Source: Udaeobacter sp963725505 (GTDB taxonomy: Bacteria > Verrucomicrobiota > Verrucomicrobiia > Chthoniobacterales > UBA10450). Taken from it: 64,000 bases of DNA. Below, in pieces: positions 48,016 to 55,627 of the stretch. The DNA lies in assembly GCA_963725505.1 (NCBI GenBank), contig CAVRYN010000005.1, forward strand, positions 496,001 to 560,000, given 5' to 3'. A program made the translations under genes and the position numbers. Each line of letters opens with the position of its first letter. Within the stretch, counting starts at the first letter, position 1. The notes below the pieces were generated by a model. It saw only the letters and a program-made list of their open reading frames with translations, was not told the origin of the DNA and made no database searches.

Positions 48016-48458
48016 TCATAAACTCAAAAGCACTCTGCGCCAATCTATCCGAAGCTCCCGGCAGAGCCATTGCAAACCATCAACGGTCATGTCCTCAAGC
48101 AAACACGCTGGCGGCTCAATGCACGCACTCAACCGCCAGCCGACAGCATCCTCGAACTGCTCCAGCGTAACACCACGTGAACGACACTCGTCATGAATCC
48201 GCCGGTACTAACTCCTCGGCAGAAACTGGTGGCTCAGCGACGTCATCCAGAAAAAGCTCGACGTGGACGGATACCGAGAACACGACAAAACTGCTGCACG
48301 TCTCTCGGCGAATAACAACAGGTGAGGTCGCCCTCACACGCGTCAATGTCCCATACGCCTGCAGAAGCAACGCCACTCCGCTGAGCGACCTCATCCGGGG
48401 ATAGTCTCAAACGTTCGCGTGCCTCTCGGAATCGAAGATGTGGAGTGGTCGCAATCAC
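48016..48458 (-). pseudogene. cassette-borne XRE-type regulator, two frameshifts
   Basis: GTG start 17 nt after a GTTAGGC core. The first frame reads FREARERLRLSPDEVAQRSGV, an HTH_3 fold; sense jumps frame near 48263 (LGIRP|VELFLDDVAEPP) and near 48208 (AEELV|RRIHDECRSRGVTLEQFEDAVGWRL), and ends WRRVLLSL. Deleting one base at each point gives 146 residues. The N-terminal half should bind DNA; the C-terminal half is unrecognised. The gene and attC together form a cassette of about 565 bp. No integrase gene is seen. Confidence 0.7.
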
Positions 48459-48474
48459 GGCGTGCGTGGAAGTG

Positions 48475-48552
48475 GCCTAACGAGAATTCGGTCCAATTTT
48501 TGCGTCTTTAAAGACGCAGTCTTTGGGCCTAATCCGGGCTTGGATGTTAGCG
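48475..48552 (-). other. cassette 5' junction: GTTAGGC core with possible degenerate attC
   Basis: GTTAGGC at 48481-48475 (minus strand) immediately precedes the regulator gene and marks the cassette boundary. Upstream of it CGCTAAC (48552-48546), CATCCAA and TTGGACC could form the remainder of a poor attC around a perfect TGCGTCTTTAAAGACGCA palindrome. The R'' box and spacers deviate from consensus, so this could instead be a secondary insertion site or an attI remnant. Confidence 0.4.
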
Positions 48553-48620
48553 GCGGTGGGTCGCCTGCAAATTGCCGGCCTGTTTCCCAGGGTTCCTGTT
48601 TGTTGCCGCGCATCGCCAGG

Positions 48621-48848
48621 CTAATGTCGGGTATCACTCGATGCCGTAGGTCCAAGGGCATTTGCATCCGGCGCGATTTCCCATTGCTCCTGGCGATTCC
48701 AAGGCAGGGCTGAACCGCCGCGATCGTCCGGGTCATCGACCAGACGCGCGGAGTCCCTTTGACTTGCGCAGGAGGCGAGCGTCATCGCGAATGCGCAGAA
48801 CAAGAGCGAGAGGATTCTTTTCCGTAGCTTAAGGACTTGTGCCACCAT
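48621..48848 (-). CDS. small lipoprotein
   Basis: 75 residues with a signal peptide and lipobox (LSLLFCAFAMTLASC|ASQ), then a polar tail (DDRGGSALPWNRQEQWE). Its ATG (MVAQVLKLRKRIL) overlaps the 3' end of the upstream coiled-coil gene by 20 nt, which supports coupling. After its stop, about 65 nt read in another frame as RGNKQEPWETGRQF, a near-copy of NRQEQWE, hinting at a duplicated or frameshifted tail. Family not recognised. Confidence 0.65.
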   Translation of the reverse strand: MVAQVLKLRKRILSLLFCAFAMTLASCASQRDSARLVDDPDDRGGSALPWNRQEQWEIAPDANALGPTASSDTRH

Positions 48849-49689
48849 AAATCACCGTGTCTCCAGGTTGTACTTGCACCCCACGAGCCAAACTGCTGGG
48901 GATGATATCGCCGATAGCCGTCGCCGGTTCAACTGAAGAAATGCGAATTTTTCCAATCAGCGTTCCCTCCCGCAGAACGATCATTTCGGAGTTCGACTCG
49001 ACTCCGTGGCGGGCGCCAAGATTCAGCACCACGAAATTATAGACTTGATTGTATGCCAGCACAGTGCCGCGCACGCCCGCACGATGCGGGCTGACGGTTT
49101 CCCCCTGCGTGCTGGCGGTTTCCCGCCGCTTCTTTCCTTCCTTGGGCTGGGCTGGCCGCGCCTGAGCGTCCTGGAGTTTTTCGGAGAGGAAAACTTTTTC
49201 CTTTTCCGCGCTGTCGAGTTGCCGACGAAGATCATCGACTTGCGACTGCAAATCAGCTGTCTGCGCACTGTTGCCGGCAGGACTCTCAGCGACCGAAGGA
49301 TTCGCATTGTTCCCCCCTTCTTCCACGCGCTTTTGCAGCGAAGTGATCTCCTGCTGACTAGCGTCCAACTTGGCTTGCAGATCAGCCTTTTCTTTCTGGA
49401 CCTGCGTCAGGTCTGCTTCCGCTTTTGCCGCGCGATTTTCTGGTTCGGCGACTCCGGCCGGTTGTTTCGCTCCGGCGTTTCCACCGGTTGGCGCATTTGG
49501 TTTCGCGTTCGCCTCACGGCGCTCGGCCGTATCGCGCGCGGCCTGCGGATTCGCTGCATTCGTGCGAATCGCCTTTATTTTTTGGATATTTAAAAAGCCA
49601 AAAAATGCCGCGAGCACGAGGAAGGCGATGGCAAGTCCAGTCACGCTTTTCGCCGTGACTCCGAAGACCGCCGAGCCCCTGGGGGTCAT
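48829..49689 (-). CDS. membrane-anchored coiled-coil protein with FlgT-C-like beta domain
   Basis: 286 residues from the ATG at 49689 (MTPRGSAVFGVTAKSV); the open frame upstream to 49827 is not protein-like. One membrane helix at about 15-33 is followed by a long coiled coil rich in Ala/Glu/Lys (about 50-200). The C-terminal 80 residues contain GTVLAYNQVYNFVVLNLG, GARHGVESNSEM and GKIRISSVEP, the pattern G-x-V-x(8)-F-V-V-x-N-L-G-x(3)-G-V of a small beta-barrel. The same domain ends the unknown protein coded in the S10 operon at 62228-63094. Role unknown, presumably in the envelope. Confidence 0.72.
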   Translation of the reverse strand: MTPRGSAVFGVTAKSVTGLAIAFLVLAAFFGFLNIQKIKAIRTNAANPQAARDTAERREANAKPNAPTGGNAGAKQPAGVAEPENRAAKAEADLTQVQKEKADLQAKLDASQQEITSLQKRVEEGGNNANPSVAESPAGNSAQTADLQSQVDDLRRQLDSAEKEKVFLSEKLQDAQARPAQPKEGKKRRETASTQGETVSPHRAGVRGTVLAYNQVYNFVVLNLGARHGVESNSEMIVLREGTLIGKIRISSVEPATAIGDIIPSSLARGVQVQPGDTVIYGGTSP

Positions 49690-49788
49690 AAGGCGTACTT
49701 TTAACAGCGAATCATGTGCAAATGCAATCGCAATTTTGGCTTCTCGTGTGGAAGACCGGTTAGCGCTTAATCCAGATTGCGTTTTTCC

Positions 49789-49971
49789 ATGTTTCAACCG
49801 ATAGACACTGCCGTGGGACAACAGCACCGGGTACGATCCAAACGAAAACGACGACTAGCCTATTTGCAGCGCAAGAAGGCAGCGCTGCGAGCCAGCGCGA
49901 CGCGACCGACACCAGCCAAGCAGCGCCCAAAGAAGGGAGCCGCTCCGGAAAGCAGCAGCCCCACAGAATAG
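49789..49971 (+). CDS. small basic protein
   Basis: 60 residues, MFQPIDTAVGQQHRVRSKRKRRLAYL..., strongly basic in the middle (QRKKAALRAS) with a Pro/Lys/Ser tail. Arg/Lys-rich composition suggests nucleic-acid or ribosome binding. Divergently placed 99 nt from the coiled-coil gene. I recall similar unnamed small proteins in verrucomicrobial genomes but cannot name a family. Confidence 0.5.
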   Translation: MFQPIDTAVGQQHRVRSKRKRRLAYLQRKKAALRASATRPTPAKQRPKKGAAPESSSPTE

Positions 49972-50062
49972 TTTCAATTCGAATCGCAGCGCGAGCGAGC
50001 TGCACTCCGTGAATGAACTAGCCGCAGGAGAGCTTCGCGCCAACGGCGCGATCTCACGTCAG

Positions 50063-50238
50063 CCTGGGGCATCGCCCCAGGAAAATGATTCCCCGCGGAA
50101 CGCAGCGCTCAAGGCGCCGCTTCACCCCGTTTTGCAACCGGCCGAAGTTGAATCGCGCTTTTAGCGCTGCTCTTTGTACTCGCAAGAAGCCCTGGCGCGT
50201 TGCGCCAGGCTTTAGTTTGAATGCCGCGCCTTTGGCGC
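50063..50238. repeat. CCTGG-hairpin intergenic repeat upstream of the NYN gene
   Basis: CCTGGGGC-ATC-GCCCCAGG (50063-50081) and CCTGGCGC-GTT-GCGCCAGG (50191-50209) are perfect 8-bp stems with 3-nt loops, and GCGCC-TTT-GGCGC lies at 50226-50238. They share the 8-3-8 architecture of the GTAG family but lack the GTAG. The 299-bp gap holds nothing else I can name. Confidence 0.65.
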
Positions 50239-50270
50239 TAAACACATGCAAATACATATCGACTTATACG

Positions 50271-50678
50271 ATGCAGCGCGCGCGTTATCTGATCGTCGAT
50301 GGGCATAGCGTTATTTTTGCCTGGCCTGAGTTGCGCAAACTTCACGCACGCCGTTCTTCGCTGGCCCGCGAAGCCTTAATCAAGCAGTTGCGCGATTATC
50401 AGGATTGGACCGGCGTGCGCGCGGTCGTCGTCTTCGATGGCAAAGGGAGAAAAACCAGCGCGACTTCTGAGCCTGGCGATGTGCAAATTTTCTATTCGCG
50501 CAGCGGCCAATCGGCCGATGCCATTATTGAACGATTCGCGAGCAAATACGCAAAACGCTTCGAGCTGATGGTGGCCACTTCCGATTCCATGGAAGCCGAA
50601 ACCGTGCAGGCGTGCGGCGCAGAATGGATTTCGCCCGAAGCATTGCGCGGGCTTCTTTCCAGTGCGCGACGAGCTTAG
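50271..50678 (+). CDS. NYN-domain (YacP-like) nuclease
   Basis: 135-residue PIN-like nuclease of the YacP/NYN type, thought to act on RNA. YLIVDGHSVIFAWPEL has the first acidic site, VVVFDGKGRK the second, and VATSDSMEAETVQACGA the third. The ATG at 50271 (MQRARYLIVDGHS) is preferred over the longer open frame. It ends in a 4-nt convergent overlap with lpxD. Confidence 0.82.
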   Translation: MQRARYLIVDGHSVIFAWPELRKLHARRSSLAREALIKQLRDYQDWTGVRAVVVFDGKGRKTSATSEPGDVQIFYSRSGQSADAIIERFASKYAKRFELMVATSDSMEAETVQACGAEWISPEALRGLLSSARRA

Positions 50679-51688
50679 AGTCCCAACTTCTTCTCGATCT
50701 CTTTCACTCGCGCGAAAAGTTTTCCGAGCCGGCGGACCCAGGCAATCTGTCGCTTTGCTTCTGCAAGCGGAACCGCGGGCGACGCCCACCATGTCCCGCC
50801 GCTGATGTTCTTTGAGATGCCACTTTGCGCACCGATGGCGGTGTTATCACCAATTTCGATATGGCCTATAATGCCAACCTGTCCCCCCATCATGACGCGC
50901 TCACCTACGCGCGTACTGCCGGAGATTCCGGTCTGGGCGGCGATCACCGAATTTTTTCCAATGACTACGTTGTGCGCGATCTGCACGAGATTGTCGATCT
51001 TTACGCCGTGTTGAATCCAGGTCCGGCCAAAACGAGCGCGGTCGACTGTTGTATTCGCGCCGATCTCGACGTCGTCGTCGATCTGAACGATGCCGAGTTG
51101 CTGAATCTTTTGTTGGCGGCCATCGACGACTTCAAAACCAAAACCATCCGCCCCGATGACTGCGCCGCTGTGAACGATCACGCGCGATCCAATGCGGCTT
51201 CGCTCCCGAATTGTCACTCGCGGATAAATCAGACACGCCGATCCGATTACCGTCTCATGCCCGATGTAAGTCCCTGCGCCGATGATAGTGTCATCGCCGA
51301 TTCTCGCCCCGGCCTCGATCACGGCGTGCGGCTGGATCGAGACACGCTCTCCGAGCTGAGCGCCTGAATCAACAACCGCGCTTGAGTGAATACCAGGCGC
51401 GAATGTGATTGGCTTCGGCGCGAATTTGAGCACGACCTGTTCGAATGCTTTATTTGGGTGGGAAACGCGAATCTGCGCGGTAGCAGTCGAGTCGGCAAAA
51501 TCAGGGGGGACGAAAACTGCCGACGCGCGCGTTTTGCGCAGGAGCGGTCCGTATCTCGGATCCGAATAAAAGCTGATCTCCCCCGGTACGGCTTCGCCAA
51601 GCGATGCCGCGCCTCTGATTTGCAGCGACGGGTCGCCTACCAACTCACCACCGGACATTTTCGTTAGTTCTTGAAGAGTAAAGGTCAC
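50675..51688 (-). CDS. lpxD: UDP-3-O-acylglucosamine N-acyltransferase
   Basis: Adds the second acyl chain in lipid A synthesis. An N-terminal uridine-binding domain (about 1-100) is followed by a left-handed beta-helix of hexapeptide repeats (IEAGARIGDDTIIGAGTYIG) with the catalytic histidine in VQIAHNVVIG, and a C-terminal helix. 337 residues, full length. Shows that the host makes a lipopolysaccharide-type outer membrane. Other lpx genes are not nearby. Confidence 0.95.
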   Translation of the reverse strand: MTFTLQELTKMSGGELVGDPSLQIRGAASLGEAVPGEISFYSDPRYGPLLRKTRASAVFVPPDFADSTATAQIRVSHPNKAFEQVVLKFAPKPITFAPGIHSSAVVDSGAQLGERVSIQPHAVIEAGARIGDDTIIGAGTYIGHETVIGSACLIYPRVTIRERSRIGSRVIVHSGAVIGADGFGFEVVDGRQQKIQQLGIVQIDDDVEIGANTTVDRARFGRTWIQHGVKIDNLVQIAHNVVIGKNSVIAAQTGISGSTRVGERVMMGGQVGIIGHIEIGDNTAIGAQSGISKNISGGTWWASPAVPLAEAKRQIAWVRRLGKLFARVKEIEKKLGL

Positions 51689-51724
51689 GGAGAGACGTCG
51701 GGTCGTTAAATCGTTGAAGCGAAT

Positions 51725-51784
51725 CGGCGGTCACAGACCGCCGCTACAGCTCGCCGTTTCGCCGACTCGCCGTTTCGCCGTTTC
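51725..51784. repeat. single CTAC hairpin plus CGTTTCGCC tandem repeat
   Basis: CGGCGGTC-ACA-GACCGCCG-CTAC (51725-51747) is a perfect 8-3-8 unit of the GTAG family. It is followed by tandem CGCCGTTTCGCCGACTCG-type units up to 51784. A similar 9-bp unit (CGTTTCTCC) is built into tgt at 54887-54916. Confidence 0.7.
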
Positions 51785-52619
51785 ATTTTTGTTTCCACTG
51801 AGGCGGGCGCTTTTCGATGAAGGCCTGCACGCCTTCGAGCGCCGCCTCGTCCATCATGTTGCAGGCCATGGTCTGACTGCCTGCTTCATACGCGGCTGCG
51901 ATGTCCAATTCGACTTGCTTGTAAAAGAATTCCTTCCCCATTGCCACTGCAATCCGAGGTTTGGCGACGATGGTAGCAACCAGCTTTTCGACCTCTGCAT
52001 CGAGCTGCTCCGGTTCCGCCACGCGATTGATCAAGCCGCGCTGCTTCGCGTCATCAGCGCTGATAAATTCTCCGGTGACAAGCATCTCGAACGCTGCTTT
52101 GCGCAAAACGTTGCGCGAAAGCGCCACTCCCGGCGCGGAGCAAAAGAGCCCGAGATTCACGCCGCTAACGGCGAATTTTGCTGCGCTCGATGCGACGGCG
52201 AGGTCGCACATCGCCACCAATTGACAACCCGCCGCAGTGGCGATCCCTTGGACGCGCGCAATCACAGGCACCGGTAATCGTTGGATGGTAAGCATCATGT
52301 CAGAGCATTGCGCAAAAAGGCGTTCGTAATATTCGAGTGACGGCGCCGCGCGCATTTCCTTCAAGTCATGGCCGGCGCAAAAGGCTTTGCCCTCGGCGGC
52401 GAGAACAACTACGCGCACCGACTCATCTTGGGCGATCACGTCGAGCTCACGTTGCAGTGCTGTCAGAGTCGCTTGGGACAAGGCATTGAAGGCGTGTGGC
52501 CGGTTCAGCGTTAACGTGACGACGCCGCGCGCGTCCTGGCTTCGCAGGAGTACGGGCTCCTCAGTCCCGAGGACTTTCGGGGGCAGTGCCTGTTCGATTG
52601 ATACTGGAGAAGCTTTCAC
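51783..52619 (-). CDS. enoyl-CoA hydratase/isomerase family protein (ECHDC3-like)
   Basis: Crotonase-fold enzyme. The oxyanion-hole segments are KAFCAGHDLKEM and QGIATAAGCQLVAMCDLA; SGVNLGLFCSAPGVALSR follows. It lacks the usual catalytic Glu pair pattern of short-chain enoyl-CoA hydratase in this segment and resembles the ECHDC3 branch. 278 residues from the GTG at 52619 (VKASPVSIEQAL); the longer frame to 52715 begins with AATTTCAGATTTGGAATTTC-type repeat. Start uncertain. No beta-oxidation genes nearby. Confidence 0.82.
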   Translation of the reverse strand: MKASPVSIEQALPPKVLGTEEPVLLRSQDARGVVTLTLNRPHAFNALSQATLTALQRELDVIAQDESVRVVVLAAEGKAFCAGHDLKEMRAAPSLEYYERLFAQCSDMMLTIQRLPVPVIARVQGIATAAGCQLVAMCDLAVASSAAKFAVSGVNLGLFCSAPGVALSRNVLRKAAFEMLVTGEFISADDAKQRGLINRVAEPEQLDAEVEKLVATIVAKPRIAVAMGKEFFYKQVELDIAAAYEAGSQTMACNMMDEAALEGVQAFIEKRPPQWKQK

Positions 52620-52777
52620 AGACCGAGACGCTACTGCTGAAATTCCAAATCTGAAATTCGAAAAATTTAGTTTCCGTTTGCTGCGACCGGCAACATCATC
52701 ATGCCTGTCGTCCAATGGAATTAGTGTTTGTCAATTATCAGCTCGCGTGGTCGGGGAAATGGAACACGGCGGTGGGT

Positions 52778-52895
52778 CGCCTCTCTCTTTCGGAGGGAGA
52801 GGGGGAGGGTGAGGGTTTATTCAAGGCAACTGGGAAGCGTGCAGGCTTCAAACCCCTCACCTCAATCTTCTCCCCTTCTCACGAGGGGAGAGGCG
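52778..52895. repeat. long inverted intergenic repeat, second copy
   Basis: CGCCTCTCTCTTTCGGAGGGAGAGGGG, GGTGAGGG, then CCCCTCACC and CTCCCCTTCTCACGAGGGGAG, AGGCG. Same plan as 7222-7320. Lies in the 334-bp gap before parA. Confidence 0.7.
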
Positions 52896-52953
52896 AGAAG
52901 GGCCACGAGACACCGGCTGCCGAGCGCACAAGGATGTCCGTGCCACGCCCTGA

Positions 52954-53778
52954 ATGAAAATCGTCGCGATCGCTAACCAAAAAGGGGGCGTCGGCAAAAC
53001 GACCACGGCCGTAAACCTCGGTGCCGCACTGGCCGAGCTCGGCCATCGCATTTTGATTATCGATCTTGATCCACAAGCGAACGCCACCAGCTCGTTCGGG
53101 TTGCAAGCAGTAGAGCAAACTAGCCTTTATGAGCCATTGCTCGGCGACGCCACCATTACCGAGAGAATCTTTCCTACAGAACGCGAAGCCCTGTTCATTG
53201 TGCCTGCCGATCTCGACCTTGCGGGCGCGGAGGTCGAGATCGCCCGGATGCCGAACCATCTGACCCGCTTGGCGGAAACGCTCAAGCCATTGCACGTAGA
53301 TGAGACGTTTGATTTCGTTTTTATCGATTGCCCGCCGTCGCTTGGAATCCTGATGAGTAATGCGCTCGCCGCCGCCGATGAACTCTTAACTCCAATCCAA
53401 TGCGAGTATTTCGCGCTGGAAGGCTTGGTAAAAATTGTCCGCCTGATAGAGCAGGTGCACGATTCCGGGGCGAACAAGCGCCTCGAGCTCGGCGGCATCG
53501 TCATGACAATGTTCGACGGTCGGACAAATCTTAGCGAGCAGGTCGTGGCGGAGGTACGCCAGCATTTCGGCGAACGCGTTTATCAAACTGTCATTCCGCG
53601 CAGCGTTCGCTTGAGCGAGGCACCAAGCTTCGGGAAATCCATCCTGGAGTACGCTCCAACTGGAGCTGCCGCGCAAGCGTATCGTGCGCTCGCGCGTGAG
53701 TTCATTCAGCGCCATGCTCCGCCAGCCACTGCTCCCGCGTTATCGCAAACACCAGCGTCGGAAAACCGCGAAACGTGA
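52954..53778 (+). CDS. parA: ParA/Soj-family ATPase
   Basis: Chromosome-partition ATPase with deviant Walker A QKGGVGKTTT (residues 9-18), Walker A' IIDLDPQANAT and Walker B FDFVFIDCPPSL. 274 residues, normal for Soj. Unlike most chromosomal parA genes it is not followed by parB; the next gene is on the opposite strand and overlaps its last 77 nt. The last 20 residues (PPATAPALSQTPASENRET) are disordered and lie in that overlap. Confidence 0.93.
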   Translation: MKIVAIANQKGGVGKTTTAVNLGAALAELGHRILIIDLDPQANATSSFGLQAVEQTSLYEPLLGDATITERIFPTEREALFIVPADLDLAGAEVEIARMPNHLTRLAETLKPLHVDETFDFVFIDCPPSLGILMSNALAAADELLTPIQCEYFALEGLVKIVRLIEQVHDSGANKRLELGGIVMTMFDGRTNLSEQVVAEVRQHFGERVYQTVIPRSVRLSEAPSFGKSILEYAPTGAAAQAYRALAREFIQRHAPPATAPALSQTPASENRET

Positions 53779-54226
53779 TTTCCTTCTCGACTTTCATTCC
53801 ATTTTTCTCGGCCACGCGACGTGACGGGATGTTTTCAGGATGGATGAGTGAGATGACGCGCGGCAGTTTCCAGTCGCGAAAGCCGTGATCGCGCACGGCC
53901 TGCGCAGCTTCCGTGATCAGACCACGATTCCAGTAGGCGGGATGTAGTCGGTAACCAATTTCGACCTCCTCGGGCACTTCAGGGTGATGAAGAAAACCGC
54001 AGTAACCAAGAACCTCAGTATTTCCCCGAAGAACAACTGCAAACGGCGAAGGTAAACCAGCCTTGTCCCAGGAAAGAAATTTGTCCAGGACACCTTGCGT
54101 TCGCTCACGCGTGTACGGACCCAGCGAAAAGCGCATGAAATCCGGGTTTGCCATTAATTCTGCGAGACGATCGATATCTCCCTCGCGGAAAGGGCGAAGG
54201 ATGAGGCGTGGTGTTTGCAATTCCAT
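53702..54226 (-). CDS. GNAT-family N-acetyltransferase (RimJ/RimL-like)
   Basis: Acetyl-CoA-dependent acetyltransferase of the Acetyltransf_3 type. Family start LQTPRLILRPFREGD; the core has EVEIGYRLHPAYWNRGLITEAA (acetyl-CoA loop) and HPENIPSRRVAEKNGM. 174 residues. Converges on parA with a 77-nt overlap, so one of the two C-termini may be extended. The ATG directly abuts a repeat pair (1 nt). Confidence 0.9.
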   Translation of the reverse strand: MELQTPRLILRPFREGDIDRLAELMANPDFMRFSLGPYTRERTQGVLDKFLSWDKAGLPSPFAVVLRGNTEVLGYCGFLHHPEVPEEVEIGYRLHPAYWNRGLITEAAQAVRDHGFRDWKLPRVISLIHPENIPSRRVAEKNGMKVEKEITFRGFPTLVFAITREQWLAEHGAE

Positions 54227-54227
54227 G

Positions 54228-54277
54228 GTAGGGACAGCGCGCTGCGCTGTCCGGACGCCGCAGCGCAGCGTCCCTAC
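54228..54277. repeat. GTAG/CTAC inverted hairpin pair between GNAT and tgt
   Basis: GTAG, GGACAGCGC-GCT-GCGCTGTCC (perfect 9 bp), then GGACGCCGC-AGC-GCAGCGTCC (one mismatch), CTAC. No spacer between the hairpins. It is the whole 5' region of the GNAT gene. Confidence 0.85.
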
Positions 54278-54283
54278 TTTAAA

Positions 54284-55441
54284 TCATTCGACCATCATTG
54301 GATCTCGCGTTTTATATCCCGCGACGAATGCCTTACGAAACTGATCGAAGGTGCCGCTTTCGATTTCAGTGCGCGCTCGGCTCATTAAGTTCAAATAAAA
54401 ATGCAAGTTGTGCAGCGTGATCAGGCGGAGCCCGAGAATTTCTTCCGCCTTGATCAGGTGGCGGATGTAACCGCGTGAAAATTCGCGGCAGCCAGAGCAC
54501 GCGCAATTTTCTTCTATCGGACGTTTGTCCAGTGCGAACTCTGCGTTTTTTAGATTGAGCGTTCCTGTTGCGGTGAACGCCGTTCCATTTCGCGCCAGAC
54601 GCGTCGGCAGCACGCAATCGAACATATCCATTCCGCGTGCGATCATCTCCAGCATTTGCGGCGGTGTGCCCAGTCCCATGGCGTAACGCGGTTTGTCTCT
54701 CGGCAAAAATGGTTCAGCCGATTCAACCGCTCGCATCATTTCTTCTTCTGGTTCGCCTACGCTCACCCCGCCAATCGCGTAGCCATGGAAGTCGAGATCA
54801 ACGATTGTCTGCGCGCTCTGTTTGCGCAGACCCTCGAAGGTTGCGCCTTGGACGATGCCGAAGAGCATTGAATCGGCGAATCTTCGTTTCCCCGTTTCTC
54901 CGTTTCTCCGTTTCCACTCCAGGCACCTCTTCGCCCAGCGCGCTGTCATCTCCGCGCTTTGCGCTGCGTAATCGTATTCGCACGGATACGGCACGCATTC
55001 ATCGAGCGCCATGGCAATATCGCCGCCGAGCGTCGCCTGAATTTCCATTGCGATCTCCGGCGAAATAAATGCTCGCGCTCCGTCGATGTGATTTTGAAAT
55101 TCCACGCCCTCGTCCGTGATCTTGCGTAGCTTCGCCAGTGAGAAAATCTGGTAACCGCCGCTATCGGTCAGGATCGGCCCATCCCAATTCATGAAATTGT
55201 GCAGGCCGCCGAAGTGTTTGATCACATCCAGCCCCGGCCTAACGAACAAGTGATAAGTATTTCCGAGAATGATTTGTGCATTCATCTCGCGTAGTTCGCG
55301 TGGGCTGACGCCTTTCACCGAGCCTTGCGTTCCGACCGGCATAAACGCCGGCGTATCAATCACGCCATGCGCCGTTGTTAACTGTCCACGCCTCGCTTTT
55401 GAATGTCGATCGGTCGTCGAAAGTACGAAGTTTTTCTGCAT
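54284..55441 (-). CDS. tgt: queuine tRNA-ribosyltransferase
   Basis: Swaps guanine 34 for preQ1 in tRNAs with GUN anticodons. LTDSGGYQIF holds the general base, FDCVLPTRLARNG the nucleophilic aspartate, and C-x-C-x2-C (CACSGC) with a downstream His the zinc site. 385 residues, slightly long: RRNGETGKRRF in mid-protein is coded by a CGTTTCTCC tandem repeat and looks like an expanded loop. Works with queF and queC at 11.5-12.8 kb; the queA and queG steps are not in the window. Confidence 0.95.
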   Translation of the reverse strand: MQKNFVLSTTDRHSKARRGQLTTAHGVIDTPAFMPVGTQGSVKGVSPRELREMNAQIILGNTYHLFVRPGLDVIKHFGGLHNFMNWDGPILTDSGGYQIFSLAKLRKITDEGVEFQNHIDGARAFISPEIAMEIQATLGGDIAMALDECVPYPCEYDYAAQSAEMTARWAKRCLEWKRRNGETGKRRFADSMLFGIVQGATFEGLRKQSAQTIVDLDFHGYAIGGVSVGEPEEEMMRAVESAEPFLPRDKPRYAMGLGTPPQMLEMIARGMDMFDCVLPTRLARNGTAFTATGTLNLKNAEFALDKRPIEENCACSGCREFSRGYIRHLIKAEEILGLRLITLHNLHFYLNLMSRARTEIESGTFDQFRKAFVAGYKTRDPMMVE

Positions 55442-55448
55442 CCGAACT

Positions 55449-55477
55449 AGAGATTCCGCGACTTCGCTCGGAATGAC
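55449..55477. repeat. half copy of the GTCAT/ATGAC repeat
   Basis: AGAGATTCCGCGACTTCGCTCGGAATGAC: only the right arm of the element. Lies between the divergent tgt and rpsL genes. Confidence 0.55.
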
Positions 55478-55498
55478 AAACGCAGCGCAAAATATTCT

Positions 55499-55526
55499 TT
55501 GCGGAGTGCGATTTTCCCTCTATATT
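55499..55526 (+). promoter_or_regulatory. candidate sigma-70 promoter of the str operon
   Basis: TTGCGG (55499-55504), 16 nt, TATATT (55521-55526), about 100 nt upstream of rpsL. Four of six and five of six matches to consensus. A long GC-rich leader follows. Not tested against a background model. Confidence 0.4.
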
Positions 55527-55627
55527 CGCGACTCACCGCACAGGAGCGTGAGAGATTTTTTTGCGCGGCCTGAGCGGGTTTTTTGTCGCCCCGAGCACGA
55601 GGCTTTTGGCGGCGCTTTGTTTTTACA

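Noticed and set aside
48455..48736. 93-codon minus-strand ORF
   Set aside because: It runs across the lipoprotein gene and the cassette junction in another frame; only the short RGNKQEPWETGRQF piece looks protein-like and is noted in the lipoprotein entry.
55583..55627. Upstream extension of rpsL
   Set aside because: S12 begins MPTINQL; the 15 extra codons are not family-like.
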